Part shown: piece after piece, positions 1 through 10,945 of the stretch
Layout of the letters: each line of letters opens with the position of its first letter
How positions within the stretch are numbered: position 1 is the first letter of the stretch
DNA from: Tolypeutes matacus
Lineage: Eukaryota; Chordata; Mammalia; Cingulata; Chlamyphoridae
NCBI GenBank assembly: GCA_026826555.1
Contig: JAKSZT010053838.1
Coordinates: forward strand, 350,008-414,007
Direction of reading: 5' to 3'
Length of the DNA stretch: 64,000 bases
The notes under the pieces: generated by a model
What the model saw: only the letters and a program-made list of their open reading frames with translations
What the model was told of the DNA's origin: nothing
Databases searched by the model: none
Program-made: the position numbers and the translations under genes

Positions 1-1340
1 TCTAAGCCTAATGCTAAGCCTAAACATAAATCTGATCAAGAGTCTAACCCTAAAACTAACCCTATCACATACTTTAACCCTAATCCTAATTCGAACACAA
101 ATACTCATTCTAACTCTAACCTTAACTGTAACACCAACCCTATCCCTAACCGAACCCAAACCCTAATCTTAACCCTTATACTGTAACCCTAATGCTGAAT
201 CTAAATTTAACCTTAAATGTAACCCTAACCTAATCCTTATCCTAATCCTAACCCTAAACCTAACCTCATTCCAAATGCCAAGCCTAAACCTACCTTACTC
301 CTAATCCTATTCGTAAACCAAATTCTTACACTAAGTCTAGCCATAATCCTAATCCTAACCCTATTTTAAACCAGAACATGAACACCTAACACTAAATTGC
401 ACTATAAACATAGCCCTACTCCAAAACTCATTACCAACCCCAACTCCAGACCCAAATCCAAGCCTATCCCTAACCAAACCTTACTTATCCCTAACCATAA
501 TATAACCCTCATCATAAACCATAGTAACCACAACCCTAAATCTAATCCTAGCTAATCTTATTCCTAAACCCAACACTGTCCTAACCCTAAACTGATTCAT
601 GAATTTAACCATAATACTAACCCATTCACAACCCCAGCCCTAATTTAACTTTACTTTAAATCTTATTCTAACTCTAATCTTTATTTAAATCCTAAACATA
701 TCTCTTAACCAAGCCCTAACCATAACCTTAACCCTAATCTGAGACATTTCCAAAACCCTAACCTTATACTTAACAGCAACATAAACTTCAACCCTATACC
801 ACAGTCCTAACCACAATCACAACACTAAAGCTAACCTAACTTTAACCTTACCAAAACCCTCAACTTTGCTCTAACAGGAATCCTAACCCAAATGCAAACA
901 ATATCCTAAACCTTACTAATCACAAAACTAACCCTAACCCTAATAAAAACCCTAACTCAAACTCTAACCCTAAACCTAGCATTAACCCTAACCTAAACCT
1001 AACACTAGAAATAATCCTAGTAACCCTAATCCTAAATCTAATGCTAACCTACAATCCCACCCTAACTGTAACCCTTAAGCATAAAACTAATATCAACTAT
1101 AAACTAACCCCAAACCTAAAGCTAAACTTAACCCCATTGTAAATCCCAAACTTAATCCTAAATGTAAATATAACTATAACCTTAATCCAACCCCAAAACC
1201 TAAACCTATTACTAATATTGGCCCTAACCAAAAACCTCACACTTACCCTAATAATAATACTAACCCTAATCCTAATTCTCACCCCCACCCTAACACTAAC
1301 CGTAAATTTAACCCTAATCCTAATCCTATTCCCTAACCAA
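1..1340 (+). repeat. Degenerate telomere-type (CCCTAA) array
   Basis: The block is made of diverged hexamers such as CCCTAA, CCTAAC, AACCCTAAT and CTAAGCCTAA, in the C-rich orientation throughout. Clean runs of more than two or three perfect units are rare. The array stops near 1340, where ordinary sequence begins. This is the vertebrate telomere motif on the C-rich strand, the orientation expected at the left end of a chromosome. The divergence fits subtelomeric or interstitial telomeric sequence, not an active telomere. Short open frames here (for example 1097-1288 minus) are by-products of the repeat. Confidence 0.85.
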
Positions 1341-1379
1341 ACAAAAGTTTATACTTTGCCTAAGCACTAATGTTTACCT

Positions 1380-2590
1380 TTACCTTAATAAACCACAAGC
1401 CCTCTGTCATCATGGGTGCACTGTCATTCATAAAATATATGAACTCCCTTTTATCCTCAGACAGCTCCCCACTTTACAATGGGCTCAGATAATGGGGGCA
1501 CTATTGCTGTGTCCATATGCTCAGTGGTTAAGGAGCTGTGGATGCAGGAAGCCACATACTCCTGTTATTTGGAAAGATTTTCAGTGTCAGATTTAGCCCC
1601 ATCCTGAAGGCACCATTTCCATTTTAGCAGTGAGGATTCAGTGGCTGTGCCCAATTGCAATCCCTGCAAAATAGGCACCAAAGTATACACAAAGACAATT
1701 TCAGGCCCTGTGATGGCTTCTGCTTTAGGAATACCAATATGCAGTGAGGAGCTGTCACTCCAGGGGTGTGTACAGGGTGGCTCTGTTGGGCAACTGCCAG
1801 ATGCAAAACCCCATGGACAGGTATTTGGTATTGTGCTATGTCCATCAGCTCTACTTCAAAGTAGGAACCCAATGGTACCAAGGGTAAAGCCTATTGAATG
1901 ACTAACTGGGCATGATCCAGGTCTTTTTTGTAATTGTTGTTGGGGTCCCCATAGAAAGGTGAAGGATTCAGAGGTAATTTGAGAGACAGGACTTAATAAA
2001 ATTGACAAATGAGGTATAGGTAGCCTCCAAACCCCAAAGTGGTGCAGAAGATGTTGTATGTGTTTTGTAGTATGTGAGAACTTTAGTAGAAATAATTGAT
2101 GTTTATCCCCCTCATGCTTCTGTTGTCCCTCTGCTGACCGTGTAGCCCAGGAATTTAACAGAAGTTTCTGGCCTTTAGGTTTTATGTGGGACAATAGCCC
2201 AACCTCTGGTTTTGGAATCCAGTTACCGTGGCATCTAGTTCTTCTGGTAGGGCCTCTAGTGATTCAGATTTTAAGACAATATCATCTATGTAATGCCAGA
2301 GGCAAATAGAAGCTGAAAGTGTACCTTTCTAGGTCTTGGAGACAAAGGTTATGAGCCATAGGCAAATGGAAAAATGTAAATTGGGTACCTTCAGAAGAGA
2401 AGGAAAACTGAAGCTGAGAAGCCAAAGTAATGAGAACAGAATGAAACATATTGTCTGTATCAAAATGACAAAATATTTCCTGTGGACCCTGTGAATGGTC
2501 TCAGTCATCTCAAAAATATTGGGTATATGCACTTTGATGGGAGGAACCACAGCATTTAGGTTATAATAATCAATGGCAATGCTCCATCTT
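1380..2590 (-). pseudogene. Decayed ERV-L-like (class III) pol remnant: reverse transcriptase to RNase H
   Basis: Read on the minus strand, the segment gives pieces of a retroviral polymerase in the proper order. A reverse-transcriptase N-terminal piece lies in the frame of 2550-2329. The YIDD catalytic motif is near 2310-2290. An RT connection and RNase H-like piece follows in the frames covering 2194-1624, with further broken similarity down to about 1380. The frame changes several times and stops interrupt it, for example between the 2329-2550 and 1856-2194 pieces, so nothing functional can be made. Phrasing around the YIDD motif and in the N-terminal piece recalls mammalian ERV-L (class III) pol from memory, and no search was run. 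No gag, integrase, env or flanking LTRs were recognised. It lies between the telomere-type array and antisense L1. Confidence 0.7.
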
Positions 2591-3586
2591 TCTTAAAATT
2601 TTATGTGGAAATAAGATCAAACTTACAGGGCAGTTGCAAAAATAATACAAACCCCATACAGAGAATACAACATACCCGCCCCACCCCATACCCAGATTCA
2701 CCAATTTTAACATTTCACAACATTTGCAGTATAATTCTAGCTAGCTAGCTATCTAATTTTCTAAACATTTAAGAGTCAGTTGTATATATCATGCTCTTCA
2801 AACACATACTTCCATGAACATTTCCTAAGAACAAGGATATTCATTTATGTAATTACTTTAAGTGCAGTTATTAAGTTCAAAAACTTCAACATTGACATAA
2901 ATCTTTCAGTCTGTATTCTAATTTTTCCATACTTTCCAATAATGTCCTTTTGGGCCTTTTCTCCTCCATTATTAGATCCAGTCCAGGATCATGCATTGTA
3001 TTTACTCACCGTTGTTGCTTTAGTTGTTCTTTTTACTAATTGTGGAAACATATATAAAATATAAACATTCCCATCTCAACCACTCCCAAGCATGCCATTC
3101 AGTGGAATTAATCACATTCATAATATTGTGCTAACTTTACTAACAACTGCCAGAATTTTCCCATCACCCCAAACAGAAAATCTATGCTGTTTGTGCATTA
3201 ACTACCCTTTCCCCCATCTGTGGTAACCTGTACTCTACTTTCTGTCTTCATACGTTTGAATATTCTAGCTATTTCATACAAGTGGACTCATACACTATCT
3301 ATTCTTTGTATATGAGTTATTTCCCTCAACATGAGGTATTCAAGATTTCATCCATGTATCAGGACTTTAGTCCTCTTTAAGACTGAGTAGTGTTCCATCT
3401 TCTGTATATAACACATTTTCTTTATCCATTCAACCGCTGATGGATATGTGAGTTGCTTGAACCTTCCAGCAATTGAGTAACACTGCTATGAACATTGGTG
3501 TAAATATCTGTATGAGTCCCTGCTTTCAATTGTTTTGTGTATCTACTTAGAAGTGGGATTCCTAGGCCATATTGTAGTTCTATGTT
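2591..3586 (-). mobile_element. Antisense L1 3'-UTR fragments (old)
   Basis: Two or more old L1 3' ends lie in tandem in antisense orientation. Typical wording includes the strip near 2930-3000 around CCAATAATGTCC and GATCCAGTCCAGGATCATGC, and from 3090 the strip around AATTAATCACATTCATAATA, which recurs in the antisense L1s at 3587 and 37691. No open frame of interest is present. Subfamily and internal joints are uncertain. Confidence 0.6.
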
Positions 3587-4822
3587 TAACTTTTTTATTA
3601 GAGAAATTGTAGGTTTACAGAAGGGTCATGCAGAACATAGAATTCTCATATACCCATCCCCATTTTTAGCATTTTGCAATAGAGTGTTGGTATCTTTGTT
3701 ACAATTAATGAGAGAATATATTACATAATTCTACTATTAACTACAGTCCATGCTGTACATTAGGGTTCACTGTGTTGTACAGTCCTATGGTTTTGTTATT
3801 AACTTTTATTTTACCAACACCTAAAATTTCCCCTTTTAGCCACATTTAGATATATATAATTCAATGATGTTAATTACATTCATAATGCTGTGTTCCCATA
3901 ATCACTATAAATTACCAAAACATTTCCATCACACCAAACAGAAACTATACACCAATTAAGAATTAACTCCTTATTCCCTACCCCTCAAGCTGGCCCCTTG
4001 TAACTTGGATTCTAGTTTCTGATTCTATGATTTTGTTTATTCTAATTATTTCATATCAGTGAGCTCATACTTATCTATGTCTGGATTATTACACCCAATA
4101 GGAAGTCTTTAAGGTTCACTCATGTTGTCACATATATCATAACTTCATTCCTTTTCACAATTGTACAAATACACACACAAATATTTTGTTTATCCATTCA
4201 TCGGTTGATGGGCAGTTGGATTGTTTCCATCTTTTGGTAATTGTGAATAATGCCTCTGTGAACATCAGTGTGCTAATATCTGATCGAGTACCTGCTTTTA
4301 ATTGTTTTGTACAAATACTTAGTAGTGGGATTGGTAAGTCATAAGGGAATCCATACTTAATTTTCCAAAGAACTGCAAAACTATTTTCCACAGCAGCTGC
4401 ACCGTTTTACATTCCTACCAAGAATGTATGAGTGCTCCTATTTCTCCACATCCTCACCAACACTAATTATAATCCATTTTTAAATAGTAGCCATTCTAGT
4501 GGTTGTGAAATGGCATCTAAGTGTGGTTTGGATTTGCATTTCCTTGATAACTAATGATGGTAAGCATCTTTACATGTACTTTTTGGCCATTTGTATATCT
4601 TCTTTGGAGTGATGTCTATTCAAGTTTGTTGCCCATTTTTAAAATTGATTGATTATCTTTTTATTGTTGACTGGTAGGATTTCATTATACATTCTGGATA
4701 TTAAACCCTTATCAGAATGTGGTTTCCAAATATATTCTCCCATTGTCTAGACTGTCATTTTACTTTTATAAAGTCCTTTGATGCATAAATATTTTTTATC
4801 TTGATGAAGTCCCATTGATCTA

Positions 4823-4854
<32 letters not shown>

Positions 4855-6365
4855 GCTTGTGCTTTTAGTGTAAAATCTAAGAAACAATTGCCAAACACAA
4901 GGTCCTGAAGATGCATGCCGAAATTTTCATCTAGAAATTTTATAGCTCTGGTTCTTATAGTTAGGGCTTTCATCAATGATCAGTTTTGAGTTTATTTTTG
5001 TATATAGTGTGAGATAGGGCTCCACCTTCAGTCTTTTACATATGGATATCCATTTCTACCAGCAACATTTGCTGAAGTTACTATTTTTTCCCAGTTGAGT
5101 AGATTTGACAGCTTTGTCAAAAATCAGTTGCTATAAATGTGAAGGTATTTTTCTGAATTCTCAATTTGATTCCATTTACATAAAATTTTGTCCTTGTGCC
5201 AATATCATGTTGTTTTGACCAAAACTTTGCAGTAAGTTTTAAAATCAGGAAGTATATGAGCCCTTCAGCGTGATTCTTCTTTTTAAAGATGTTTTTGGTT
5301 ATATGGGCCACTACTCTTCCATATAAATTTAATTATTGGTTTTTCTGTTTCTAAAAAGAAAGCTGTTGGAATTTTGATTGGTATTGCATTAAATCGTTAA
5401 ATTGCTTTGCATAGAAATCTTAACAATATTTAGATTTCCAATCCATGAACATGGTAAATCCTTCCTTTTATTTGGTTCTTCCTATATTCCTTTCAATAAT
5501 GTTTTATAGATTTCTGTATATGTCATTTACATCCTTGGTTAAATTTATTCCTATATATTTGATTCTTTTACTTGCTACTGTAAATGGATTTTTTTTCTTG
5601 ATTTCCTCTTCATATTTGCATTACTAATGTCTAGAAACATTACTGATTTTTGCATGTTGATCTTGTATCCCACTACTCTGCTGAATTCATTTATTAGCTT
5701 TAGTAGCTACCTAGATTTTTGGAATTTTTCTATATAGTATCATGTCACCTGCAAATAGAGAAACTTTTACTTCTTCCTGTCCAATTTGGATGCCTTTTAT
5801 TTCTTTCTCTTGTCTAGTTTTTCTTGCTATAACTTCCAGTACAATGCTGAATAGCAGTAGTGATAGTGGGTACCCTTATCTTGTTCCCAATCTTAGATGG
5901 AAAGTTTTCAGTCTTTTACCATTGAATATGATGTTAACTGTGGGCTTTTCATACATGCTCTTTAACATGGTGGTAAATTGTGAAATCAGGAAGAGTGACA
6001 CATCCAAATTCATTCTTTTTCAATATTGATTTGACTATTCAGAGCCACTTGTGGTTCCATATGAATTTGAGGATTTGACTTTTCCATTTAAGCAAAAGAG
6101 CCTTCTGAGATTTCAACAGGTATTGCATTGAATAGTAGCTCATGTGAGGAGCATTGGCATCTTAATGGTATTAACTCTTCCTATTCGTGAACAATGGATA
6201 TCTTGCCATTTATTTAGGTCTTCTTTGATTTTTATCATCAGTGTCCTTTAGTTTACAGTTTTCAATTCTTTCACCTCCTTGGTTAAATTTATTCCTAGGT
6301 ATTTTATTCTTTTAAGATCTAATGTGATGGGAATTTAAAAATTTCTATTTCAGAATATTATTTTC
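3587..6365 (-). mobile_element. Antisense L1: 3' UTR plus 3' half of ORF2
   Basis: Reading the minus strand from 6365 to 3587 gives the L1 ORF2 reverse-transcriptase region, then the C-terminal region, then the 3' UTR whose end lies at 3587 (TTTTTATTAGAGAAATTGTAGG on plus). ORF2 phrases are visible in pieces, such as WEKI-type and CPSTDEWINKI near 4200. The RT-side segment is duplicated: 5320-6030 and 6030-6365 cover overlapping parts of ORF2 with different divergence, so at least two copies abut. A pure T run at 4831-4854 lies inside. All frames are broken. It was probably 5'-truncated in ORF2. Confidence 0.8.
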
Positions 6366-6399
6366 TTTTGTATACACAACTGATTTTAACATGTTAATC

Positions 6400-8240
6400 T
6401 GCTTTGGAAGTCAGCAGATGAGGACAGTGCTGTGCAACTCTCAGGAGGGCAAGGAACAAAGAGACAAAGAACCTGAAACAACAAGCATGAGTTACTAAAT
6501 CCCTGAAGTGCCTGGGAAGGGCTCCCATCTCCCACCCTCAAGACATTCAGCCTGGACAAAAACCTTGGCCCACTGTAGCTGACTGAGAGGTGAAGAGATG
6601 TCTTCTTCCATGTCAGCTATTACAAGGGAAGAGGGAGGGTGAGTTGGAGGGCTTCCTTTCAGTGAATTCAGCCAGTGAAGCCCATTTTAAATCTTGGCTC
6701 TGTCCAGACTAAAAATAAGAGAAAATGGAGTTTGAAAGAAATACTTCCTTGGAAAGATTCATGGACAAGCGCCATCTACTGACCAGCCAAGAAACTGCAA
6801 GGAAAAACTGTTTCTGTGTCTATTTAGTCCCACCCCTGGGAGACTTTCTGTGCCCTATTAGTGAGTCCCTTACCGATTTTGATAACTTAAGCTGGGCAAT
6901 TTTAAAGACTCAGAATAAGTTGAACCACAAATCAAAGAAGAGGTCTGAAGAAAAAAACTATGCAAGAGAGAAATTGGTCATCAGAATAAATTCACCAACA
7001 TATTCAAATGCCTAGTAATCAGAAAAAAAATTACAAACCACACTAGGAAACAGGAAGAGATGGCCTAAAGAAACAAACCAAATATCCTGATGAAATACAG
7101 GATTTAAGACAACTAATTAAGGATAATCACACAAATCTTCTAAATCAATTTAAAGAATTGAAGGAAAATATGAATAAAGAGATAAAGGATATTAAGAAGA
7201 CACTATGTGAGTGTAAAGAACAATTTGAAAGCCTATAAAGAAAAATAACAGGGCTTATGGGAATGAAAGACACAATGAATAAGATTAAAAATACATTAAA
7301 GCAAAGGTTCTTAACCATTTTTGTTCCTCAGACCCCTTTGCCAGCCAGGTGAAAACCATGGACCCCTTATTAAGTCCACACTATTCTGTGTATTATTTAA
7401 TAGTATATCACACTTGCACCAACATGTCTCCACAAGAATAATGTTTTTTTGAATTTCAATTCAAGCTCACAGACCCTTGTTTAAGAACCCCTATATTAAA
7501 GACACATAACAGCAGATTTTGATTGATGGAGGATAGATTTAGTGGGATCAAGGACAGAATATCTGATCTTGAAGAGACAGGAAAAAAGAAAGAGAAAAGA
7601 ATGGAAAAAAATGAAATAGGATTTCAGAGAATTGAATGACAATGTGAAATGCACAGACATATGTGTTATTGGTGTCCCAGAAGGAAAAGAGAACACAAGA
7701 GGGATAGAAAGAATATTTGAGGAAATAATGACTGAAAACTTCCCAAACCTTATGAAAGTCATAAATATCAATAGCCAAGAGAGACAAGACAGCCCAAACA
7801 GAATAAATCCAAATTGACCTACTCTGAGGCACTTACTATTCACAATGACAAATAATCAGAGATAAAGAGAGGATTCTGAAGGCGGTAAGAAAAAAGCAAA
7901 GCATCACATTCAATGGAACCTCAGTAAGATTAAGGCCTACCCCTCATCAGAAACCATGGAGGTGAGAAGAAAGTGGTATAATATATTTAAGGTACTGAAA
8001 GAGAAAAGCTACCAGTCAAGAATTCTCTATCCAGAAAAACTGTCCCTCAAAAAATGAAGCTGAGTTTAATATCTTCACAGGAAAACAAAAACTGAGAGAG
8101 TATGTTACCAAAAGATCAGAATTATAAGAGATACTAAAGGGAGTGCTGCAGCCTGAAAGGAAAAAACAAGGATGAGAGACTTGGAGGAGAGGGTAAAATG
8201 AAGATTATTAGGAAGGGTAAATTAAAGGATAAAAAGACAG
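6400..8240 (+). mobile_element. Sense L1: 5' UTR and ORF1 (first part of an interrupted L1)
   Basis: From about 6400 the sequence parallels the 5' UTR of the L1 at 40686 (shared phrases around TCAGCAGATGAGGACAGTGCT and GGGAAGGGCTCCCATCTCCC). From about 7010 it parallels ORF1 (ACAACTAATTAAGGATAATCACAC, then the coiled-coil segment AAGAATTGAAGGAAAATATG). The RNA-recognition phrase ICVIGVPEGKEN is readable at 7632-7817, and the C-terminal basic domain follows to about 8130. Frameshifts and a MITE (7302-7493) break ORF1. The host L1 appears to resume at 9643-9765 and again at 10946-11090, because those pieces match the inter-ORF and ORF2-start sequence of the 40686 element in order. Confidence 0.8.
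7302..7493. mobile_element. 192-bp hAT-like non-autonomous DNA transposon (MITE) inside L1 ORF1
   Basis: The ends form imperfect terminal inverted repeats: left CAAAGGTTCTTAACC (7302-7316) and right GTTTAAGAACCCCTA (7479-7493). Flanks are an 8-bp direct repeat with one mismatch, CATTAAAG (7294-7301) and TATTAAAG (7494-7501). Eight-base duplications and CA...TG-type ends are characteristic of hAT transposons. The uninterrupted L1 at 41690 reads straight through this site, confirming a clean insertion. The interior (ACCCCTTTGCCAGCC, ATGGACCCCTTA) resembles the GGTTCTTAACC-type mammalian MER families, but I cannot name one. It has no coding capacity. Confidence 0.75.
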
Positions 8241-8843
8241 TGGGTTCCATGTAATATTTTGGGTAATCTAAGCACCTCTTAAAATATATGTATATATATA
8301 TAAATAACATTTTTGTAAGCAAATACACATATATGCATATATATTTATATATCATTTTGCAAATGTTTGTATGTATTGTGAGAATTTTGATTTTTACCCA
8401 TAATAAAAATAAATACTTAAAGAGACCGGTAAGGTCATACACCTAAAATAAATAAAGTTTATCTTTTTTCCATGAAAATACCATGTTTTGTTATTTTCAT
8501 GTTCAACCATTAGTATGTATTGTTAATGTGAAATTTTATTTAATATTTGTTTCAAAATATGTACATAAATAAGTATTACAAGTTCTTTTATGTTATAATT
8601 AAGTAAAGTATATTGAAAAATAAGGTGATACAATTTTAAAATGTTTTGGTATATCCATTGTATTTTTATACTCTGCTTTCAATATGGCAAAAACTCAGTA
8701 TAAAGCAATGGACATCCAGTTACTACCTGGTGTTAATTCGATTAATAAAATTACATGTTAAAATAGCAAATATTTATTTTAGGTGTATGACCTTACCGGT
8801 CTCTTTAAGTTTTTTTCTATTCCTAAAGTTCAGGATTTCTTGA
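8241..8843. other. AT-rich block containing a 396-bp inverted-repeat unit
   Basis: This stretch separates two parts of the host L1. Its first ~50 bases (TGTAATATTTTGGGTAATCTAAG) look like a short L1 3' end, followed by (TA/ATAT)-rich sequence at 8288-8360. The inverted-repeat unit at 8415-8810 is described separately. No gene or RNA was recognised in the rest. Confidence 0.5.
8415..8810. repeat. Perfect 40-bp inverted repeats bounding a 316-bp AT-rich core
   Basis: Positions 8415-8454 and 8771-8810 are exact reverse complements over 40 bases, with mismatches immediately inside and outside. The arms contain AGAGACCGGTAAGGTCATAC, which is far more GC-rich than the core. This is the arrangement of a small DNA transposon with long terminal inverted repeats, but no convincing target-site duplication flanks it. 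An inverted duplication made during L1 insertion is an alternative. No open frame of note lies inside apart from a 65-codon one (8646-8843) that runs through the right arm. Confidence 0.7.
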
Positions 8844-8942
8844 GGTTTTTTGTTTTTTGTTTTTAGGAGGTACCAGGGATTGAACCTAGGAGCTCATAGA
8901 TGGGAAGCAGGCTTTCAACCACTTGAGCTCCATCTGGTCCCC
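8844..8942 (-). mobile_element. DAS-like tRNA SINE, antisense
   Basis: Read in reverse it shows the tRNA-derived head (GGACCAGATGGAGCTCAAG), the TTCCCATCTATGAGCTCC segment and a B-box-like TTCAATCCCTGGTACC, with the A tail appearing as T-rich sequence at the left. It is the common SINE of this window. Confidence 0.75.
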
Positions 8943-8948
8943 AATGAA

Positions 8949-9092
8949 AGTTGTTTTTTTTAATTCATTTGTTTGTTTGTTTGTTTGTTTGTTTGTTTGT
9001 TTGTTTGTTTTTAGGAGGCACCAGGACAGAACCCAAGACCTCGTACATGGGAAGCAGGCACTCAACTACCTGAATTACATCCATGCCCCTAA
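8949..9092 (-). mobile_element. DAS-like tRNA SINE, antisense, with expanded (GTTT)n tail
   Basis: The reverse strand carries the tRNA head (GGGCATGGATGTAATTCAGG) and box-B-like CTTGGGTTCTGTCCTGG. Its A-rich tail has become an (AAAC)n run, seen on plus as GTTT repeats from about 8967 to 9010. It lies directly beside another SINE of the same orientation. Confidence 0.75.
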
Positions 9093-9580
9093 AGTTTTTT
9101 GTTTTGTTTTGTTTTTGAAGAAGCTTTAGATTAAGTAAATGTTACATCAAAAATATAGGGGATTCCCATATAACCCACCCCTTTCCCCTCCCACACTTTC
9201 CCCCATTAATTACATCTTTCATTAGTGTGTTACACTTTTTACAATTAATGAACACATATTGAAGCATTGCTACTAACCATGGTCTATAGTTTACATACAC
9301 AGTTTATGCTTTGCACTGCACAATTTTATAGGTTTTGACAAAATGTATAATGGCCTTTGTCCTTCATTTCAATGTCATGCAGGACAATTCCAATGTCCCC
9401 AAAATGCTCCATGTTACAACTATTCTTCCCTCTCCCTCCCCTCAGAACCTCTGGTGGCCACTGCATTTATATCAATGATACAAGTTCTTTCACTGCTAGA
9501 AAAATAAGTCTACTTTAATACATAGTTTCATTCCCATTCAATGTTTGTTCACTCCTCAATCTTGAGTAAAGATTTTAATG
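9093..9580 (-). mobile_element. Antisense L1 3'-UTR copy (5'-truncated)
   Basis: The sequence is the reverse complement of the L1 3' end present in sense orientation at 10380-10945, 47766-48184 and 53350-53890, including AATGTTACAT near 9143 and the CCCATATAACCCACC strip. Its A tail side is at the left (TTTTGTTTTGTTTTG). No coding sequence is present. Confidence 0.65.
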
Positions 9581-9586
9581 CAACTG

Positions 9587-9642
9587 GAAAAATAAATAAA
9601 TAAATAAATAAATAGATAAATAAATAAATAAATAAATAAATA
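9587..9642 (+). repeat. (AAAT)n microsatellite
   Basis: About fourteen AAAT units with one GATA interruption. It sits where a retroposon A tail would end, just before the host L1 resumes, so it probably expanded from a poly(A) tail. Confidence 0.9.
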
Positions 9643-9765
9643 AAAAAGACTGGCAATGGTAAGATAAGACAACGGAAAGCCAAAAAGAACAAAATGGACA
9701 AAGTAATGCTTTTACAGTAATAACATTATATGTTACTGATTTGAACTCCTCAATTAAAAGGCATA
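9643..9765 (+). mobile_element. Host L1 resumes (inter-ORF to ORF2 start)
   Basis: The sequence parallels 42425-42545 of the nearly full-length L1, including ACAACGGAAAGCCAAAAAG and the CAATTAAAAGGCATAG strip. It continues the L1 whose ORF1 ends near 8240. Confidence 0.65.
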
Positions 9766-10945
9766 GTTCATTGGACTCACTGCAGCTGTTTGGCAATTTG
9801 ATGTAATTATGAATTCCAAAAATATAATGGGATCATGCTTGTGAACTGATCTGTTAATCTGGACATGATTAAGTTGTGATTAGGGCTTTGACTGGGCCAC
9901 AGTCAGTAGGGTGTTGAGCCCCAACCCTTGGTGGGTTGGGGGATCAAATATAAAAGGCAAGGCAAAGGATGGAGGGAACAGTTTTTGATAAGCAGTTTTG
10001 ATGTTGGAGTTTTGATGTTGGAAAGAAGGCCCCAGGAAAAGTGAAGCAAGCCATTCGCCTGATAGTCTACAGCTGACCTTGTGGAGGAAACAGAGGAGCT
10101 AAGCCCAGAGAGAAAAGCAGCCCCAGGAAGAGAGCAACCCAAGAAGCCTGAACCCTGGCAAACGTCGGCAGCTGTCTCGCTCCAACATGTGGCAATGGAC
10201 TTTATGGAGAGAAGAAACTTATGCTTTATGGCCTGGTAACTGTGGACTTCTACTCCCAAAAAATGCCCTTTATAAAGACCAACCAATTTTTGGTATTTCA
10301 CATCAGCACCCCTTTGGCTGACTAATACACTCACCCAGGACACTTAACAAGGAGGTAATGATGGACAACACCTATCCCAAGGAACAGAGAAGTGTCTGAA
10401 ACTGCAAACAAGATAGCTCCATCCATCTGTCCCACGGGATCTAAGCTCCCTCTCAATTAGAAGCAGAGTGGGCATCACCATCCCCAAATCCTCAATATTG
10501 GAGAGTGAACAATGGACTAAAGTAGACTTACTATTATTCTACCATAGACTTATTATTATTCTAGTAATGGAAGAACTCTTATCATTGATGTAAAGACAGC
10601 ATCCACCAGAGGTTCTGAGGAATGGGAGAGGGAAGAATAGGTGTAATATGGGAGCATTTTGTGGACATTGAATTAGTCCTGCATGACATTGCAGTTACAG
10701 ATACAAGCCATTGCATATTTTGTCATAACTTACAAAATTGTGTGGGACAGAGTGTAAACTATGATGCAAACTGTAGTCCATGGTTAGTAGAAATGCTTCA
10801 ACATGTGTTCATCAATTGTAACAAATGTACCACACTAGTGAGGGATGTTGTTAATGTGGGAAAGTATGGGTTGGGGGAGGAATGGGGCATATGGGAATCC
10901 CTTTTATTTTTCATGTAGCATTTATGTAATCTAAAGTTCTTTAAA
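9766..10945 (+). mobile_element. Sense L1 3'-UTR copy inserted in L1, itself split by an LTR
   Basis: Outside the LTR (9781-10329), positions 9766-9780 and 10330-10945 form one L1 3'-UTR copy. It shares GGGATCTAAGCTCCCTCTC, CTAGTAATGGAAGAAC, AACTGTAGTCCATGG and a TATGTAATCTAAAG terminus with the copies at 47766 and 53350, and ends in an A tract at 10950-10960. The target-site duplication is imperfect: AAAAGGCATAG on the left and AAAAGGACATAG on the right. Confidence 0.65.
9781..10329 (+). mobile_element. Solo MaLR-like LTR, 549 bp, with 5-bp duplication
   Basis: The element starts TGCAGCTGTTTGGC and ends GACTAATACA. The direct repeat CTCAC flanks it on both sides (9776-9780 and 10330-10334). 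TG...CA ends with a 5-base duplication fit a class III (ERV-L/MaLR) LTR. The same family appears at 46448-47141 and 58815-59459 in sense and at 55490-56032 in antisense. All share a GATTAGGGCTTTGAYTGGGCC-type strip and/or a 3' part with CCTTTATAAAAGCCAACAGA. The 146-codon minus-strand frame across it is not a gene. Confidence 0.75.

Noticed and set aside
1097..1288. 63-codon minus-strand frame
   Set aside because: It only reflects the degenerate telomere-type repeat (Arg/Ile/Val-rich translation).
8241..8810. Tc1/mariner element with TA duplication
   Set aside because: TA is present only at the left of the 40-bp inverted repeat; the right flank reads TT, so the assignment is not supported.
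9903..10343. 146-codon minus-strand frame
   Set aside because: It lies in a solo LTR; the same antisense frame type appears in the related LTR at 59138-59485.
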